Assembly: GCA_029053015.1 (NCBI GenBank)
Contig: JAIDHX010000014.1
Location: 1 to 45,847, forward strand
Source of the DNA: Lachnospiraceae bacterium
Lineage (GTDB): Bacteria; Bacillota; Clostridia; Lachnospirales; Lachnospiraceae
DNA: 45,847 bases
Direction: 5' to 3'
Below the pieces are notes generated by a model. It did no database searches. It saw nothing but the letters and a program-made list of their open reading frames with translations, and was not told the origin of the DNA. This document shows positions 23,832 to 31,651 of the stretch, in pieces (within the stretch, counting starts at the first letter, position 1; every line of letters starts with the position of its first letter). The translations under genes were made by a program, and so were the position numbers.

Positions 23832-24809
23832 ATGAAAAAATTTATGAAAACATGCGCTGTTATTGTTGCTGTTATGCTGGCGCTTAGTATGATACTGTTG
23901 ACGGCCGGCGGCTGCGGAGGCGGTCTTAGAGGAATCAGACGTGCATTTTGGCGCGGTTTCAACTGCTACGGCTGCCATCTGGGAGAGGCCGACGAATGGT
24001 TTGAAAAATGGGGTGAAAAACTGGAGGACTGGAGCTGGGGCGACAACTGGAATACTTACGACCCGGATTCAGACAGTCTGTTCGACAGTTTCCATGATGT
24101 GATAGAAAACAAGGATAAATGGTCAGATAGTTTTTCGGCAGAAAATATCAGCAATCTGAAGCTTGAACTGGGCGGCTGTGAGGTTACGCTGGGTATATCG
24201 CCCGATGCAGAGTATCATGTGTCCGCCAAGTCAATTAAAAAGCTGCAGGCATATGTTTCCGGAGATACGCTGTATGTGTGCGTGACGACGACCGGTCAAA
24301 TCAATTCTTTCAATACGAAGGTAGAAATCCTGATTCCGGAGGGGACTGTATTTGATGAAGTAAAGGCGTCTATGGGAGCAGGGGACTTTAACATAGCCTC
24401 ATTAAGCGCCGATACCATAAAGATGGAAATTGGCGCGGGCAGACTGCAGACAGAAAAAGTGACTGCCAGAGAACTTAAGATTGAACTGGGTGCAGGTCAG
24501 GTTATTATAAAAGATGCCATGGTTTCCGGAAAATTTGAGGCTGAAATCGGAGCAGGAGAGCTGCGCTTTACCGGCAGCGTGCCGGGTGATATGGACGTGG
24601 AATGTGCCATGGGTAATGCCGACATCCATATCACGGGCAGCTCGGAAAAGGATCATAATTACGATTTAGAGTGCAGCGCGGGCAACATGACAGTAGGAAG
24701 CCGTTCCCATACGGGCGTTGCGTTCGAGGATGATATCAACAACGGTGCAGACAGCGAATATAAGTTAAGCTGCTTTATGGGAAATTTAAAACTTACATTT
24801 TCAGAGTGA
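23832..24809 (+). CDS. DUF4097 beta-helix protein, probable lipoprotein/anchored
   Basis: 325 residues; GAGGGAGAAAC precedes the ATG. A signal segment (~5-28) ends in TAGGCGG, close to a lipobox. A Trp/Asp-rich region follows (~50-105). From ~105 repeated short beta-strand units (KMEIGAGRLQTEKV, KIELGAGQVIIKDA, EAEIGAGELRFTGS, ECAMGNADIHITGS) form the DUF4097 right-handed helix. It completes the PadR-DUF1700-DUF4097 operon and presumably acts outside the membrane. Its 3' end overlaps the convergent ECF gene by 17 bp. Confidence 0.88.
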   Translation: MKKFMKTCAVIVAVMLALSMILLTAGGCGGGLRGIRRAFWRGFNCYGCHLGEADEWFEKWGEKLEDWSWGDNWNTYDPDSDSLFDSFHDVIENKDKWSDSFSAENISNLKLELGGCEVTLGISPDAEYHVSAKSIKKLQAYVSGDTLYVCVTTTGQINSFNTKVEILIPEGTVFDEVKASMGAGDFNIASLSADTIKMEIGAGRLQTEKVTARELKIELGAGQVIIKDAMVSGKFEAEIGAGELRFTGSVPGDMDVECAMGNADIHITGSSEKDHNYDLECSAGNMTVGSRSHTGVAFEDDINNGADSEYKLSCFMGNLKLTFSE

Positions 24810-25755
24810 CAGCGCCATTTTTTTCCATTGTAAGAAAGCCGGCTTTCTTCAGCGCCGGACGAAGCGCCAGATAAAAAACGGAGGCGGTGATAACGGCTAC
24901 AATGGCGTTGACAAGCGTGGTGACTGCTGCTATTTTTGCCAGCGCACCGGCAATCTGCTGGGGAATTCCCAGTAAATAGGTTTTGTAAAAATATCCGACA
25001 ATGGGGTCTGCAACGACATTGAACGCCATACCGCAGGCAGAGGCAAGTACAGTGATGCTGACAATCCGTTTTCTGTCCGTCTGCTGTCCGAGCTTGCAAA
25101 TATGGTGTGCGACCAGTCCGACAATCAGTCCGATGCAGAGCTTTAAGAAAAAGGTTTTGGGGGCGCTGGTGACATAAGCGGTAGTCAAGTCGCCTACCGT
25201 CATACCAACGGCGCCTGCCAGTCCGCCCCAGAAGCCGCCAAGCAGCAGCGCAGCAAGCACGCAGAAAACATTGCCGAGGTGGAAGGCAGTCTTTTCGGTT
25301 CCGACCGGAATATCAATTTTGAAAAAGGTAAAGCCGATATAGCAGAGTGCTGCAAGCAGACCTGCCTGCGCCAGCTTTGTCAAATCTCTTTTTGCGTTGT
25401 TGCGGGAACCGGTGCACAGTCTGGCGATTCCCGCTATCGTAAGCAGAAATCCGCAAAAAAGAAGTATCAGTGAGTAGGAATAAGGCTTTTCCAGAGAAAG
25501 CTTTTCTTTGCTTAATGTTTCACTGAGGTTGTTTAGTTCCCGCAAGCCGGTCTCCAAAGACGTTTTTGTATATGCGTCAGAGGCGGCTTCGAGATTTGCT
25601 TTTGCATCCTTTATTTCTGCTTTCACTTCATTCAGTTCAGTGCCAAGCTCTTTGGAGGCTGCGTAGGAGCCTCGGTAGGTTGTATAGCAGAGAATGGCGC
25701 CTGCAAGTAAAACGAGGATGCCGATTATCAGTAAGAGTGGATTTTTTTTATTCAT
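24793..25755 (-). CDS. ECF transporter S-component-like membrane protein
   Basis: 320 residues from ATG 25755, with AAAGGTG upstream; an earlier ATG at 25854 would add an improbable extension. An N-terminal membrane helix is followed by a ~60-residue coiled coil (KELGTELNEVKAEIKDAKANLE), another membrane helix, and then the ECF S-component core of about six helices from KLAQAGLLAALCYIGFTFFKI. GNVFCVLAALLLGGFWGGLAGAVGMTVGDL is the typical substrate-side motif. These proteins bind a vitamin and work with shared EcfA/A'/T subunits encoded elsewhere. The substrate is unclear; the N-terminal hairpin coiled coil is unusual. Confidence 0.82.
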   Translation of the reverse strand: MNKKNPLLLIIGILVLLAGAILCYTTYRGSYAASKELGTELNEVKAEIKDAKANLEAASDAYTKTSLETGLRELNNLSETLSKEKLSLEKPYSYSLILLFCGFLLTIAGIARLCTGSRNNAKRDLTKLAQAGLLAALCYIGFTFFKIDIPVGTEKTAFHLGNVFCVLAALLLGGFWGGLAGAVGMTVGDLTTAYVTSAPKTFFLKLCIGLIVGLVAHHICKLGQQTDRKRIVSITVLASACGMAFNVVADPIVGYFYKTYLLGIPQQIAGALAKIAAVTTLVNAIVAVITASVFYLALRPALKKAGFLTMEKNGAVTLKM

Positions 25756-25912
25756 GTGAATCACGCACCTTTCTTTTGCGTCTGTTGGAATTAATTCCTT
25801 ATTATACATGGAACTGGACAGATAAAAAGTGCCAATTTGAGTTTTTTTAACCATGCCAGACGGAGCTGTGTTCGTTTATCAAATTGAAATTTATTGAAAT
25901 GGAGAAATCATT

Positions 25913-26431
25913 ATGACGAGAAAGATATTCACTATTTTAATGTGTGGCATTATGGTTTTGGGAATCACAGGATGTACCGTTCCGAAAAGAGTAAACCCGG
26001 TTTATGCGGATGCACAAAGTACGGTTGCGTTTCTGGTTGATGCAATAGAAAGAAAGGATGCACAGGCGATTAAGGATAAGTTTTCTCCCTATGCACAAAG
26101 CAGCATCGACAATCTGGATGAAAAAATTGACCGTTTGATTGAAGAGTTTCCGGGATGGAATGATGATTATGAATTATCTGATACGTTTGAACGCTGGTCG
26201 AATCATGGTAAGATAACCTATATGCTGACCCCGTCTTTTGACTTTGAAGTAGACGGCAAAACATATCGCATGCGCATTATCTATTATAAAAAATCAGATG
26301 AAGATGAATCAAAGTTAGGCTTCTATTCTATTCAGATAATGGATTTACATGCAAGTGACTATTCGAGTGGCGTTTATATGCATGGCGTCAATGATGATCC
26401 GGATATTTTGCTCTGGGATTATACAAAATAG
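25913..26431 (+). CDS. DUF5104-type lipoprotein
   Basis: 172 residues; ATGGAGAAATC precedes the ATG. The signal peptide ends in a lipobox LGITGC, with Cys21 the lipidation site. The mature part is a small cone-fold-like domain: STVAFLVDAIERKDAQAIKDKFS, then strands ITYMLTPSFDFEVDGKTYRM and LGFYSIQIMDL. This fits the DUF5104 lipoproteins common in Lachnospiraceae. No enzymatic motif is visible, so a cell-surface binding role is likely. No operon partner: the neighbours have their own leaders. A weak 7-bp stem (AACGCAT/ATGCGTT, 26432-26452) follows the stop. Confidence 0.75.
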   Translation: MTRKIFTILMCGIMVLGITGCTVPKRVNPVYADAQSTVAFLVDAIERKDAQAIKDKFSPYAQSSIDNLDEKIDRLIEEFPGWNDDYELSDTFERWSNHGKITYMLTPSFDFEVDGKTYRMRIIYYKKSDEDESKLGFYSIQIMDLHASDYSSGVYMHGVNDDPDILLWDYTK

Positions 26432-26564
26432 AACGCATGTAACATGATGCGTTACATAGAACCGAAAAAGATCACATGCCGGTTGGTTGTCATGCTGCAC
26501 ATGATGTGACAGAATATATCTTGTCCGGATGGTTAAAAGATAATTTCATAAGGAGATGAGATAT

Positions 26565-27302
26565 ATGAGTTTAGGATCAAATATATGTTTTTTGAGAAAA
26601 CAGAAAAAATATACGCAGGAACAATTTGCCGAAAAGATGGGAGTGACGCGTCAGACTGTATCAAGGTGGGAGTCTGACGAAGTGGTTCCGGAGCTTGCAA
26701 AGCTCGTTGAAATCAGTGATATTTTTGCGTGCAGGCTTGATACGCTTGTGAGGGAAAATCTGTCGGACCAGGGAGAGATTTATTCAAAAGTTCAAATTAA
26801 AAGGGTAGCGCCGTTTAGAATGGCGAGATATGTCATGATTTCTTGGAATCCGGAGAGCGATGTGAATGAATATATGGAGAAATGGGCTGTGAACAGCGGC
26901 CTTAAGGATTCAAATCCGAACGCGAAAATGATAGGATGGGATTTTCCTTTTGTATCACAGGAACAACAAAACAGATTCGGAATGCACGGATATGTGGCAG
27001 CGTATATTTTGCCGGAAGGGTTTGAAACGGAATGCCCCGGCGTGGAATACGCAGAAAATGCAGAGGCCGATTACGCAATGATTACCATTAAAGAGCCTTT
27101 TGTACAGCCTTTTGAGAGAATCCATAATGCATATAAGATTATCATGGAATATCTGCAGGCAAATAATTTTAAAGAGAAACAACAGGATAACATTATCAGT
27201 TGTTTTGAACATGAATATGAAGAGAATGGAATTGTATATATGGATGTTTATATTCATGTTGATGGTGTTACGAAAGTGGATGCTTTTTCGCAGTTTAATT
27301 GA
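26565..27302 (+). CDS. XRE regulator with GyrI-like effector domain
   Basis: 245 residues from ATG 26565, 9 nt after AGGAG; ATG 26556 lies inside the spacing. The N-terminal HTH (ICFLRKQKKYTQEQFAEKMGVTRQTVSRWESDEVVPEL) is of the SinR/XRE type. From residue ~75 a GyrI/BmrR-like small-molecule-binding domain follows (KVQIKRVAPFRMARYVMIS ... EYEENGIVYMDVYIHV). The pairing suggests a regulator that senses a hydrophobic or drug-like ligand. The GNAT gene begins 32 bp downstream, so they are probably one transcript, and the enzyme may be the controlled function. Confidence 0.88.
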   Translation: MSLGSNICFLRKQKKYTQEQFAEKMGVTRQTVSRWESDEVVPELAKLVEISDIFACRLDTLVRENLSDQGEIYSKVQIKRVAPFRMARYVMISWNPESDVNEYMEKWAVNSGLKDSNPNAKMIGWDFPFVSQEQQNRFGMHGYVAAYILPEGFETECPGVEYAENAEADYAMITIKEPFVQPFERIHNAYKIIMEYLQANNFKEKQQDNIISCFEHEYEENGIVYMDVYIHVDGVTKVDAFSQFN

Positions 27303-27334
27303 AGCGGCTCAAAATAAAAACAGGAGATCCACGA

Positions 27335-27784
27335 ATGATGGAATTGACAAAAGCCGGTACGTCAGATATATTGGTGATAAATAGTATTTCCAAGCGTGCA
27401 TTTGACAGTGACATTGCTGTCGGAGCATCTTCAAAAACAGGCCCGCCCGGATATAGGTCAGTAGGTTTTCATATTAAGATGGCAAAGGCGAATCATTTAT
27501 ATAAATTATCAGTGGACGGTCTGATTGTAGGAGGCGCCATTCTTTTTGCGGACGGATTGCAGCTCAATATAGGCAGAATATTTGTAGATCCCGAATATTT
27601 CAGAAAAGGGTACGGCATATTTATCATGCAGGAAATTGAAAGAATTTTTCCTGACGCAAAAGAAATATTCCTTGATACGCCTGTTTGGAATATTCGTACA
27701 AATGCTTTTTATCAAAAACTGGGCTATACCGAATATAAGAAAGATGGTGAGTTCGTTTACTATATGAAAAAGCGAAGCCATTAA
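27335..27784 (+). CDS. GNAT-family N-acetyltransferase
   Basis: 149 residues from ATG 27335 after ACAGGAGATCC. The acetyl-CoA loop is in IFVDPEYFRKGYGIFIMQEIE (motif A, R/Q-x-x-G-x-G/A), and NIRTNAFYQKLGYTEY is the C-terminal GNAT hallmark. The acceptor substrate is unknown; drug, amine or protein N-termini are all possible. It follows the XRE/GyrI-like regulator closely, which hints at a small-molecule detoxification role. Confidence 0.88.
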   Translation: MMELTKAGTSDILVINSISKRAFDSDIAVGASSKTGPPGYRSVGFHIKMAKANHLYKLSVDGLIVGGAILFADGLQLNIGRIFVDPEYFRKGYGIFIMQEIERIFPDAKEIFLDTPVWNIRTNAFYQKLGYTEYKKDGEFVYYMKKRSH

Positions 27785-27831
27785 AAGTTTGAAGGCGAAG
27801 TAAAAATTTGCTGAAATGGGCCAGATTATTA

Positions 27832-27860
27832 TTGACAAATGGATAGGAGCAGGGTATATT
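27832..27860 (+). promoter_or_regulatory. Near-consensus promoter with no gene
   Basis: TTGACA (27832-27837), 17-bp spacer, TATATT (27855-27860). The predicted start at about 27867 is only ~5 nt from the terminator stem. Confidence 0.6.
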
Positions 27861-27871
27861 TAGCATGAGTT

Positions 27872-27905
27872 AGCGGTTACTAACATTAAGTAACCGCTTT
27901 TCTTT
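27872..27905 (+). terminator. Terminator or operator-like dyad
   Basis: AGCGGTTAC (27872-27880) pairs perfectly with GTAACCGCT (27890-27898), followed by TTTTCTTTT. It may instead be a repressor operator placed just after the promoter start. Confidence 0.7.
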
Positions 27906-28121
27906 TATGAAATTGCCTTATGAGGATATCGTGCTGCCTGTTATGAAAGCAAAAGCAAAGGGCGAAGAAAAGGATAGAATACCGTTTTTTGCGCCCGAAT
28001 GATTGTAGTGTCCCTGCCATATCTCTGATCCATTTTATAAACAAAACAATCTTACGGACTGGGCTTACCTTTTTACATCCGTGCCAGAGATTCCATGGTA
28101 AGTGGCCAAGTCAAGAAATAT

Positions 28122-28150
28122 TTGTGGAATGGCAAGAGAAATAGTATAAT
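28122..28150 (+). promoter_or_regulatory. Promoter for AgrC-like kinase gene
   Basis: TTGTGG (28122-28127), 17-bp spacer, TATAAT (28145-28150), 60 bp before the start codon. Confidence 0.6.
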
Positions 28151-28210
28151 GAGAGCATCTCTGAAGAGCAATTATTCAACCAGGAAATACTATAACAAGA
28201 GGGGCAATAT

Positions 28211-29527
28211 ATGGAGAGGATAATATTTGACAGCTTTATCAGTTTTTTTGAGATGATGATATCCTTATTTTTTGCTGCGGGGATTTTCGGTAAAAAAATA
28301 AAGGGAAAAAGGGAGATACTTGCATTTATAATATTTTCCATTTCCGGAGCCGCGCTCTCTACACTTCGGGAATATGTATTTCTGTGGATTCCCGACTTTG
28401 TACCAGAGGTGCTTATTTTCACCCTGTATGCTTTTGATATCTGTCGGGCGAAGTGGTGGGCTGCAGTGTCATGGGCTTTGGTTAATTATTTATTCATAGG
28501 TATTATAACGATTAGTACTAATTATATATTGAGAATGAACCTGGGTTTATTTGAAATGGAAGAGACAGCTGGAGCTGCATGGCTTTTTTTCTATGTCTTT
28601 ACATGCATCCTTGCCAGAATAGAGCAATTACTGCTGTCGGAGATTATTTTGTGCGTATGGAAACGGTTTCCGAAATCCACAATTGTTCATCGCGGGAGCT
28701 GGAAAATCATGATTGTCTCTTCCATCAGTATTATTCTGCTTTGGATTCTTCTGGGAAAGGAAACAATTCTGAATGAGGGAGTTTTGTATTCCAACAGCCT
28801 TGTCTGTTTACTGGTATTGGCGGTTAACTTAGCATTTCTGCTTTTTGATGAAATTCTTGCGAAAGAGAAGTATGTGGAGGAAGAACTAAAGGCACAAAAT
28901 CAATTGGCAGCGCTGCAAATGCGGAGCCAGGATGAAGTGAATCATATGTATCAAAGCATATTGTCTTTAAAGCATGATATGAACAATCATCTGCATACAA
29001 TATCCGGCTATATGCAGGTTGGAGAATATACAAAGGCCAGGGAATATGTAGAGAAGATTGCAGGGGAGATAAGCGCTATAAAGTCATTCCATTCAGGAAA
29101 TTCTACGGTTGATGCGCTGATTGGAAGCAAGACTGCGCTGGCTGAGATGAGTGGTATTGCAGTCAATACAGATATGGAAGTGCCGCCTGAATTGAAGATA
29201 GCAGACAGAGATTTAACTGTGCTGATTGGCAATTTATATGACAATGCCATTGACGCAAATTTGAGGGTTGTGGATAAGGACAGTCGGTTTATCAATATAA
29301 AAATTATGTTTGATGCAGGGAATCTGTCGCTGATGTTTGAGAATGCTGCACCAGATGAAAACAGGGTCGGAGATACACGTGTCTGGGCCACGACAAAAGA
29401 GGACAGTTTTGTGCATGGATTTGGAATAAAAAATATTGACAGGGTCTTGCAGGAGTATGGCGGTTATTGTGAAAGGGAACTAAAGAATCATGTCTTCCGA
29501 TGCAGAATTCGGATACCCGGTAAATAG
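28211..29527 (+). CDS. AgrC-like GHKL sensor histidine kinase, orphan
   Basis: 438 residues; AGAGGGGC precedes ATG 28211. Five to six membrane helices (~1-215) are followed by a short coiled coil and the kinase core. The phospho-acceptor is His255 in LSLKHDMNNHLHTISGY. The N-box is NLYDNAIDAN and the glycine-rich loop is HGFGIKNIDRV, so ATP binding is intact. This is the AgrC/CitA-like HPK10 group, which senses peptides in quorum systems. No LytTR response regulator, AgrB or AgrD is encoded nearby, so its partner must be elsewhere. Confidence 0.9.
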   Translation: MERIIFDSFISFFEMMISLFFAAGIFGKKIKGKREILAFIIFSISGAALSTLREYVFLWIPDFVPEVLIFTLYAFDICRAKWWAAVSWALVNYLFIGIITISTNYILRMNLGLFEMEETAGAAWLFFYVFTCILARIEQLLLSEIILCVWKRFPKSTIVHRGSWKIMIVSSISIILLWILLGKETILNEGVLYSNSLVCLLVLAVNLAFLLFDEILAKEKYVEEELKAQNQLAALQMRSQDEVNHMYQSILSLKHDMNNHLHTISGYMQVGEYTKAREYVEKIAGEISAIKSFHSGNSTVDALIGSKTALAEMSGIAVNTDMEVPPELKIADRDLTVLIGNLYDNAIDANLRVVDKDSRFINIKIMFDAGNLSLMFENAAPDENRVGDTRVWATTKEDSFVHGFGIKNIDRVLQEYGGYCERELKNHVFRCRIRIPGK

Positions 29528-29579
29528 TGCGCAGCATTTTGCGTTCAAAATGTGGAAATCTACGTCTAAAATATGTTTT

Positions 29580-29615
29580 CCTTGTTTCTTGCAGTATACC
29601 GAACAAGAAACAAGG
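29580..29615. repeat. Perfect 12-bp stem-loop after kinase gene
   Basis: CCTTGTTTCTTG (29580-29591) and CAAGAAACAAGG (29604-29615) pair fully around a 12-nt loop, 53 bp after the stop. No clear U-run, so it could be a weak terminator or a protein site. Confidence 0.5.
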
Positions 29616-29687
29616 AATGTCTGTTGGTTTTGTACCTGATGGCAGCTTTGGTGACACCACAATATAAAATAAATTTTATGCAAGTTA

Positions 29688-29716
29688 TTGACTTCCTAGT
29701 CATACTTCGTTATACT
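29688..29716 (+). promoter_or_regulatory. Promoter for pnuC leader
   Basis: TTGACT (29688-29693), exact 17-bp spacer, TATACT (29711-29716). Predicted start near 29723, giving a ~114-nt leader. Confidence 0.75.
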
Positions 29717-29737
29717 CAATTAAAATCATATAAAAAT

Positions 29738-29828
29738 TACTCTGCCACCGGGTAGAAAAGCGAAAGCATTCGATACACATCGTTAGGTCTTTGAAGATGT
29801 GTAAGTGAGTGCTTATTTTATTTTGGAG
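29738..29828 (+). promoter_or_regulatory. Probable NAD+-II (pnuC motif) riboswitch
   Basis: A compact stem CTGCC/GGTAG (29742-29746, 29751-29755) is followed by a purine-rich GAAAAGCGAAAGC. Next comes a long imperfect stem: AAGCATTC (29764-29771) with GAGTGCTT (29807-29814), and inside it ACACATC (29775-29781) with GATGTGT (29796-29802). The stem ends in ATTTTATTTT, so it can act as terminator or hide the GGAGG at 29825-29829. Location directly before pnuC and the small A-rich aptamer fit the NAD+-II class, which is known from pnuC leaders. I did not verify the consensus by covariance search. Confidence 0.55.
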
Positions 29829-29836
29829 GTATTTAT

Positions 29837-30604
29837 ATGTTGTCAAAAAGATGGAAATCATTATGTGGCTATTTTACGAAAGGGGAGATTGCGTTATGGT
29901 GTGTGTCGGTTGCTTTGATTCATGCGTCTTTTTTTATGTTCGACAGAGAAAATTTTTTGACCTTTGCTGCTTCTTTGATTGGTGTAACATCATTGATTTT
30001 TAATGCAAAAGGAAATCCATTCGGACAATTTCTCATGGTCATATTCAGTATATTATACGGCGTCATTTCCTTTACATTCTCTTATTACGGCGAGATGATA
30101 ACATATTTGGGAATGACTGCTCCAATGGCTGTTTTTGCATTGGTTTCATGGCTGAGAAATCCATATAACGGAAACAAAGCAGAAGTCAAAGTAAATCGTT
30201 TGAAATGCAAAGAAATTATTTTTATGATACTGTTGACACTCATTGTTACGTTTATATTTTATTATATTTTGTCTGCTTTTCATACGGCAAATTTAATACT
30301 GAGTACTCTATCTGTTACAACGAGTTTCCTTGCAGTTTATTTGACTTTTAGGAGAAGTGCTTTTTTTGCAATCGCTTATGCTGCAAATGATATAGTACTT
30401 ATTGTTTTATGGATTTTGGCAACATTTTCCGAGATATCATATTTATCAGTCGTTATTTGTTTTGTAATATTTTTGGTAAATGATATCTATGGATTTATTA
30501 GTTGGTCAAAAATGCGGAAACGGCAAGAAACGGATAGTGTTTGGGGAAATTCCTTCTTTCGTAATCCTGCAGTTTGTGACGAAGACAAAGTAAATAAAAA
30601 TTGA
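29837..30604 (+). CDS. pnuC: Nicotinamide riboside transporter, PnuC family
   Basis: 255 residues with TTTTGGAGG before the ATG. About seven membrane helices with the PnuC pattern: FAASLIGVTSLIFNAKGNPFGQFLMVIFSILYGVISF near the front and AYAANDIVLIVLWILA, VVICFVIFLVNDIYGFISW near the end. PnuC takes up nicotinamide riboside by facilitated diffusion, feeding NAD synthesis. The leader carries a probable NAD-responsive riboswitch, consistent with feedback on import. No nadR or kinase gene is adjacent. Confidence 0.92.
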   Translation: MLSKRWKSLCGYFTKGEIALWCVSVALIHASFFMFDRENFLTFAASLIGVTSLIFNAKGNPFGQFLMVIFSILYGVISFTFSYYGEMITYLGMTAPMAVFALVSWLRNPYNGNKAEVKVNRLKCKEIIFMILLTLIVTFIFYYILSAFHTANLILSTLSVTTSFLAVYLTFRRSAFFAIAYAANDIVLIVLWILATFSEISYLSVVICFVIFLVNDIYGFISWSKMRKRQETDSVWGNSFFRNPAVCDEDKVNKN

Positions 30605-30700
30605 CGAAAATCCACAGGCAGTATATAATAAAGAATGAGCAGATTTTAAATTGCTTACTACATAGTTTAAGAAAGATAATTTTAAGGAGGTTTTTTTCAG

Positions 30701-31291
30701 ATGGAAAAAGGAAAATTTGGCATTAGGCTGTCATTCTATGCAGTAGCAGCATTTATTTTTGCAATTCTGGGGTATTCGACTGCGCTGATTTTACTGGCAG
30801 GCGTGGTTATCGTAGGAGAGAAGGATGAGTGGGCAGGCAGACAGGTAATTCAGGCAATTTGCCTTCAGTTTGTATCCGGTATTATCAGTACGTTTTTCGG
30901 TCTGTTCAGCTTTTTCTACAGAATTCCCATTGTCGGAACTGTTTGGGGAACCGTCGTAAGTGTTGTAGAATCTATAATAGCACTCATCATTCTGATATTT
31001 GCTATTATGGGACTGGTAAAGGTAGCAAAAGGCAAAGAAGCAGGGGTTCCTCTTGCAGACAAGTTTGCAAACTGGGCATATGGCAAGATAACTGTAATGC
31101 AGCAGCCGGTTTACCAGCAGCCCATGCAGCCGGCACAGCCTATGCAGCAGCCGGTTCAGCCTATGCAGCCTGTAGCACCCGCACAGCCTGCAGCACCTGC
31201 ACAGCCGGCGGCTGATGTATGTGCAAACTGCGGCAGTTCTTTAAACGGCGGCGCATTCTGCACCAAGTGTGGAACTCCCGCAGCAAAATAA
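30701..31291 (+). CDS. Small membrane protein with zinc-ribbon tail
   Basis: 196 residues; AAGGAGG precedes ATG 30701. Three to four hydrophobic segments (~10-38, ~50-75, ~80-105) are followed by a Gln/Pro/Met-rich linker of QPMQP-like repeats (~130-170). A C-terminal zinc ribbon follows: CANCGSSLNGGAFCTKCG, with two CxxC pairs. The DNA of the linker is a run of short imperfect repeats (31090-31210). The fold resembles DUF4870-like membrane proteins with ribbons, but I recognise no defined function. Confidence 0.8.
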   Translation: MEKGKFGIRLSFYAVAAFIFAILGYSTALILLAGVVIVGEKDEWAGRQVIQAICLQFVSGIISTFFGLFSFFYRIPIVGTVWGTVVSVVESIIALIILIFAIMGLVKVAKGKEAGVPLADKFANWAYGKITVMQQPVYQQPMQPAQPMQQPVQPMQPVAPAQPAAPAQPAADVCANCGSSLNGGAFCTKCGTPAAK

Positions 31292-31313
31292 GGCAGCAGA
31301 CGTGAGTTTTTTC

Positions 31314-31342
31314 TTGACAAAATGCGGTGATACTATTATAGT
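31314..31342 (+). promoter_or_regulatory. Promoter for valS T-box operon
   Basis: TTGACA (31314-31319), 17-bp spacer, TATAGT (31337-31342). Predicted start near 31349. Confidence 0.8.
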
Positions 31343-31348
31343 GTAAAG

Positions 31349-31628
31349 AAATCAAATGACAAAGGTAGTGACAAAGAGGAGTACATATTACCCCTTATCA
31401 GAGAGGACGGCTCGGCTTACGCCGGCTGTGAGGCTGTCCAAAGGAAGGGATATGGAAGGTAGTTTTGGAACCGGAGGGCAGAAAGCGTATGCGGAGTAAG
31501 TCCTCACGCCCCGTCCCCGTTACAGGACGAGACTTTAGTGGAAGTCGCTGAGGCAGCGCAGGCTGCGAACAAAGGTGGTACCGCGAGAAATCGCCCTTTG
31601 CCGGTAAATATCGGCAAGGGGCTTTTTT
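31349..31628 (+). ncRNA. T-box leader (valyl-tRNA responsive)
   Basis: The T-box sequence AAAGGTGGTACCGCG lies at 31571-31585. It is followed by a terminator, GCCCTTTGCCG (31593-31603) pairing with CGGCAAGGGGC (31612-31622), then six T. Upstream, GGACGGC.../...GCTGTCC (about 31408-31440) belongs to stem I. Uncharged tRNA binding would stabilise the antiterminator and switch on valS and the genes behind it. I did not assign the specifier codon; Val (GUN) is inferred from the downstream gene. Confidence 0.93.
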
Positions 31629-31651
31629 ACGCTTCAAAAAAAGGAGGACCT

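Larger units (their letters stand above)
27785..28210. other. 426-bp intergenic region
   Basis: Holds a near-consensus promoter (27832-27860) feeding directly into a terminator (27872-27905), a 31-codon open frame at 27907-28002 with no ribosome-binding site, and the promoter of the AgrC-like kinase gene (28122-28150). The rest shows no gene. It looks like the remains of a deleted transcription unit, or a site making a very short RNA. Confidence 0.5.

Noticed and set aside
27907..28002. 31-codon open frame after the terminator
   Set aside because: It directly follows the U-run with no ribosome-binding site, and I recognise no family; kept only as part of the gap description.
31538..31651. 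Longer valS reading frame starting in the leader
   Set aside because: The extension covers the T-box and terminator, and AAAAGGAGG fixes the start at 31652.
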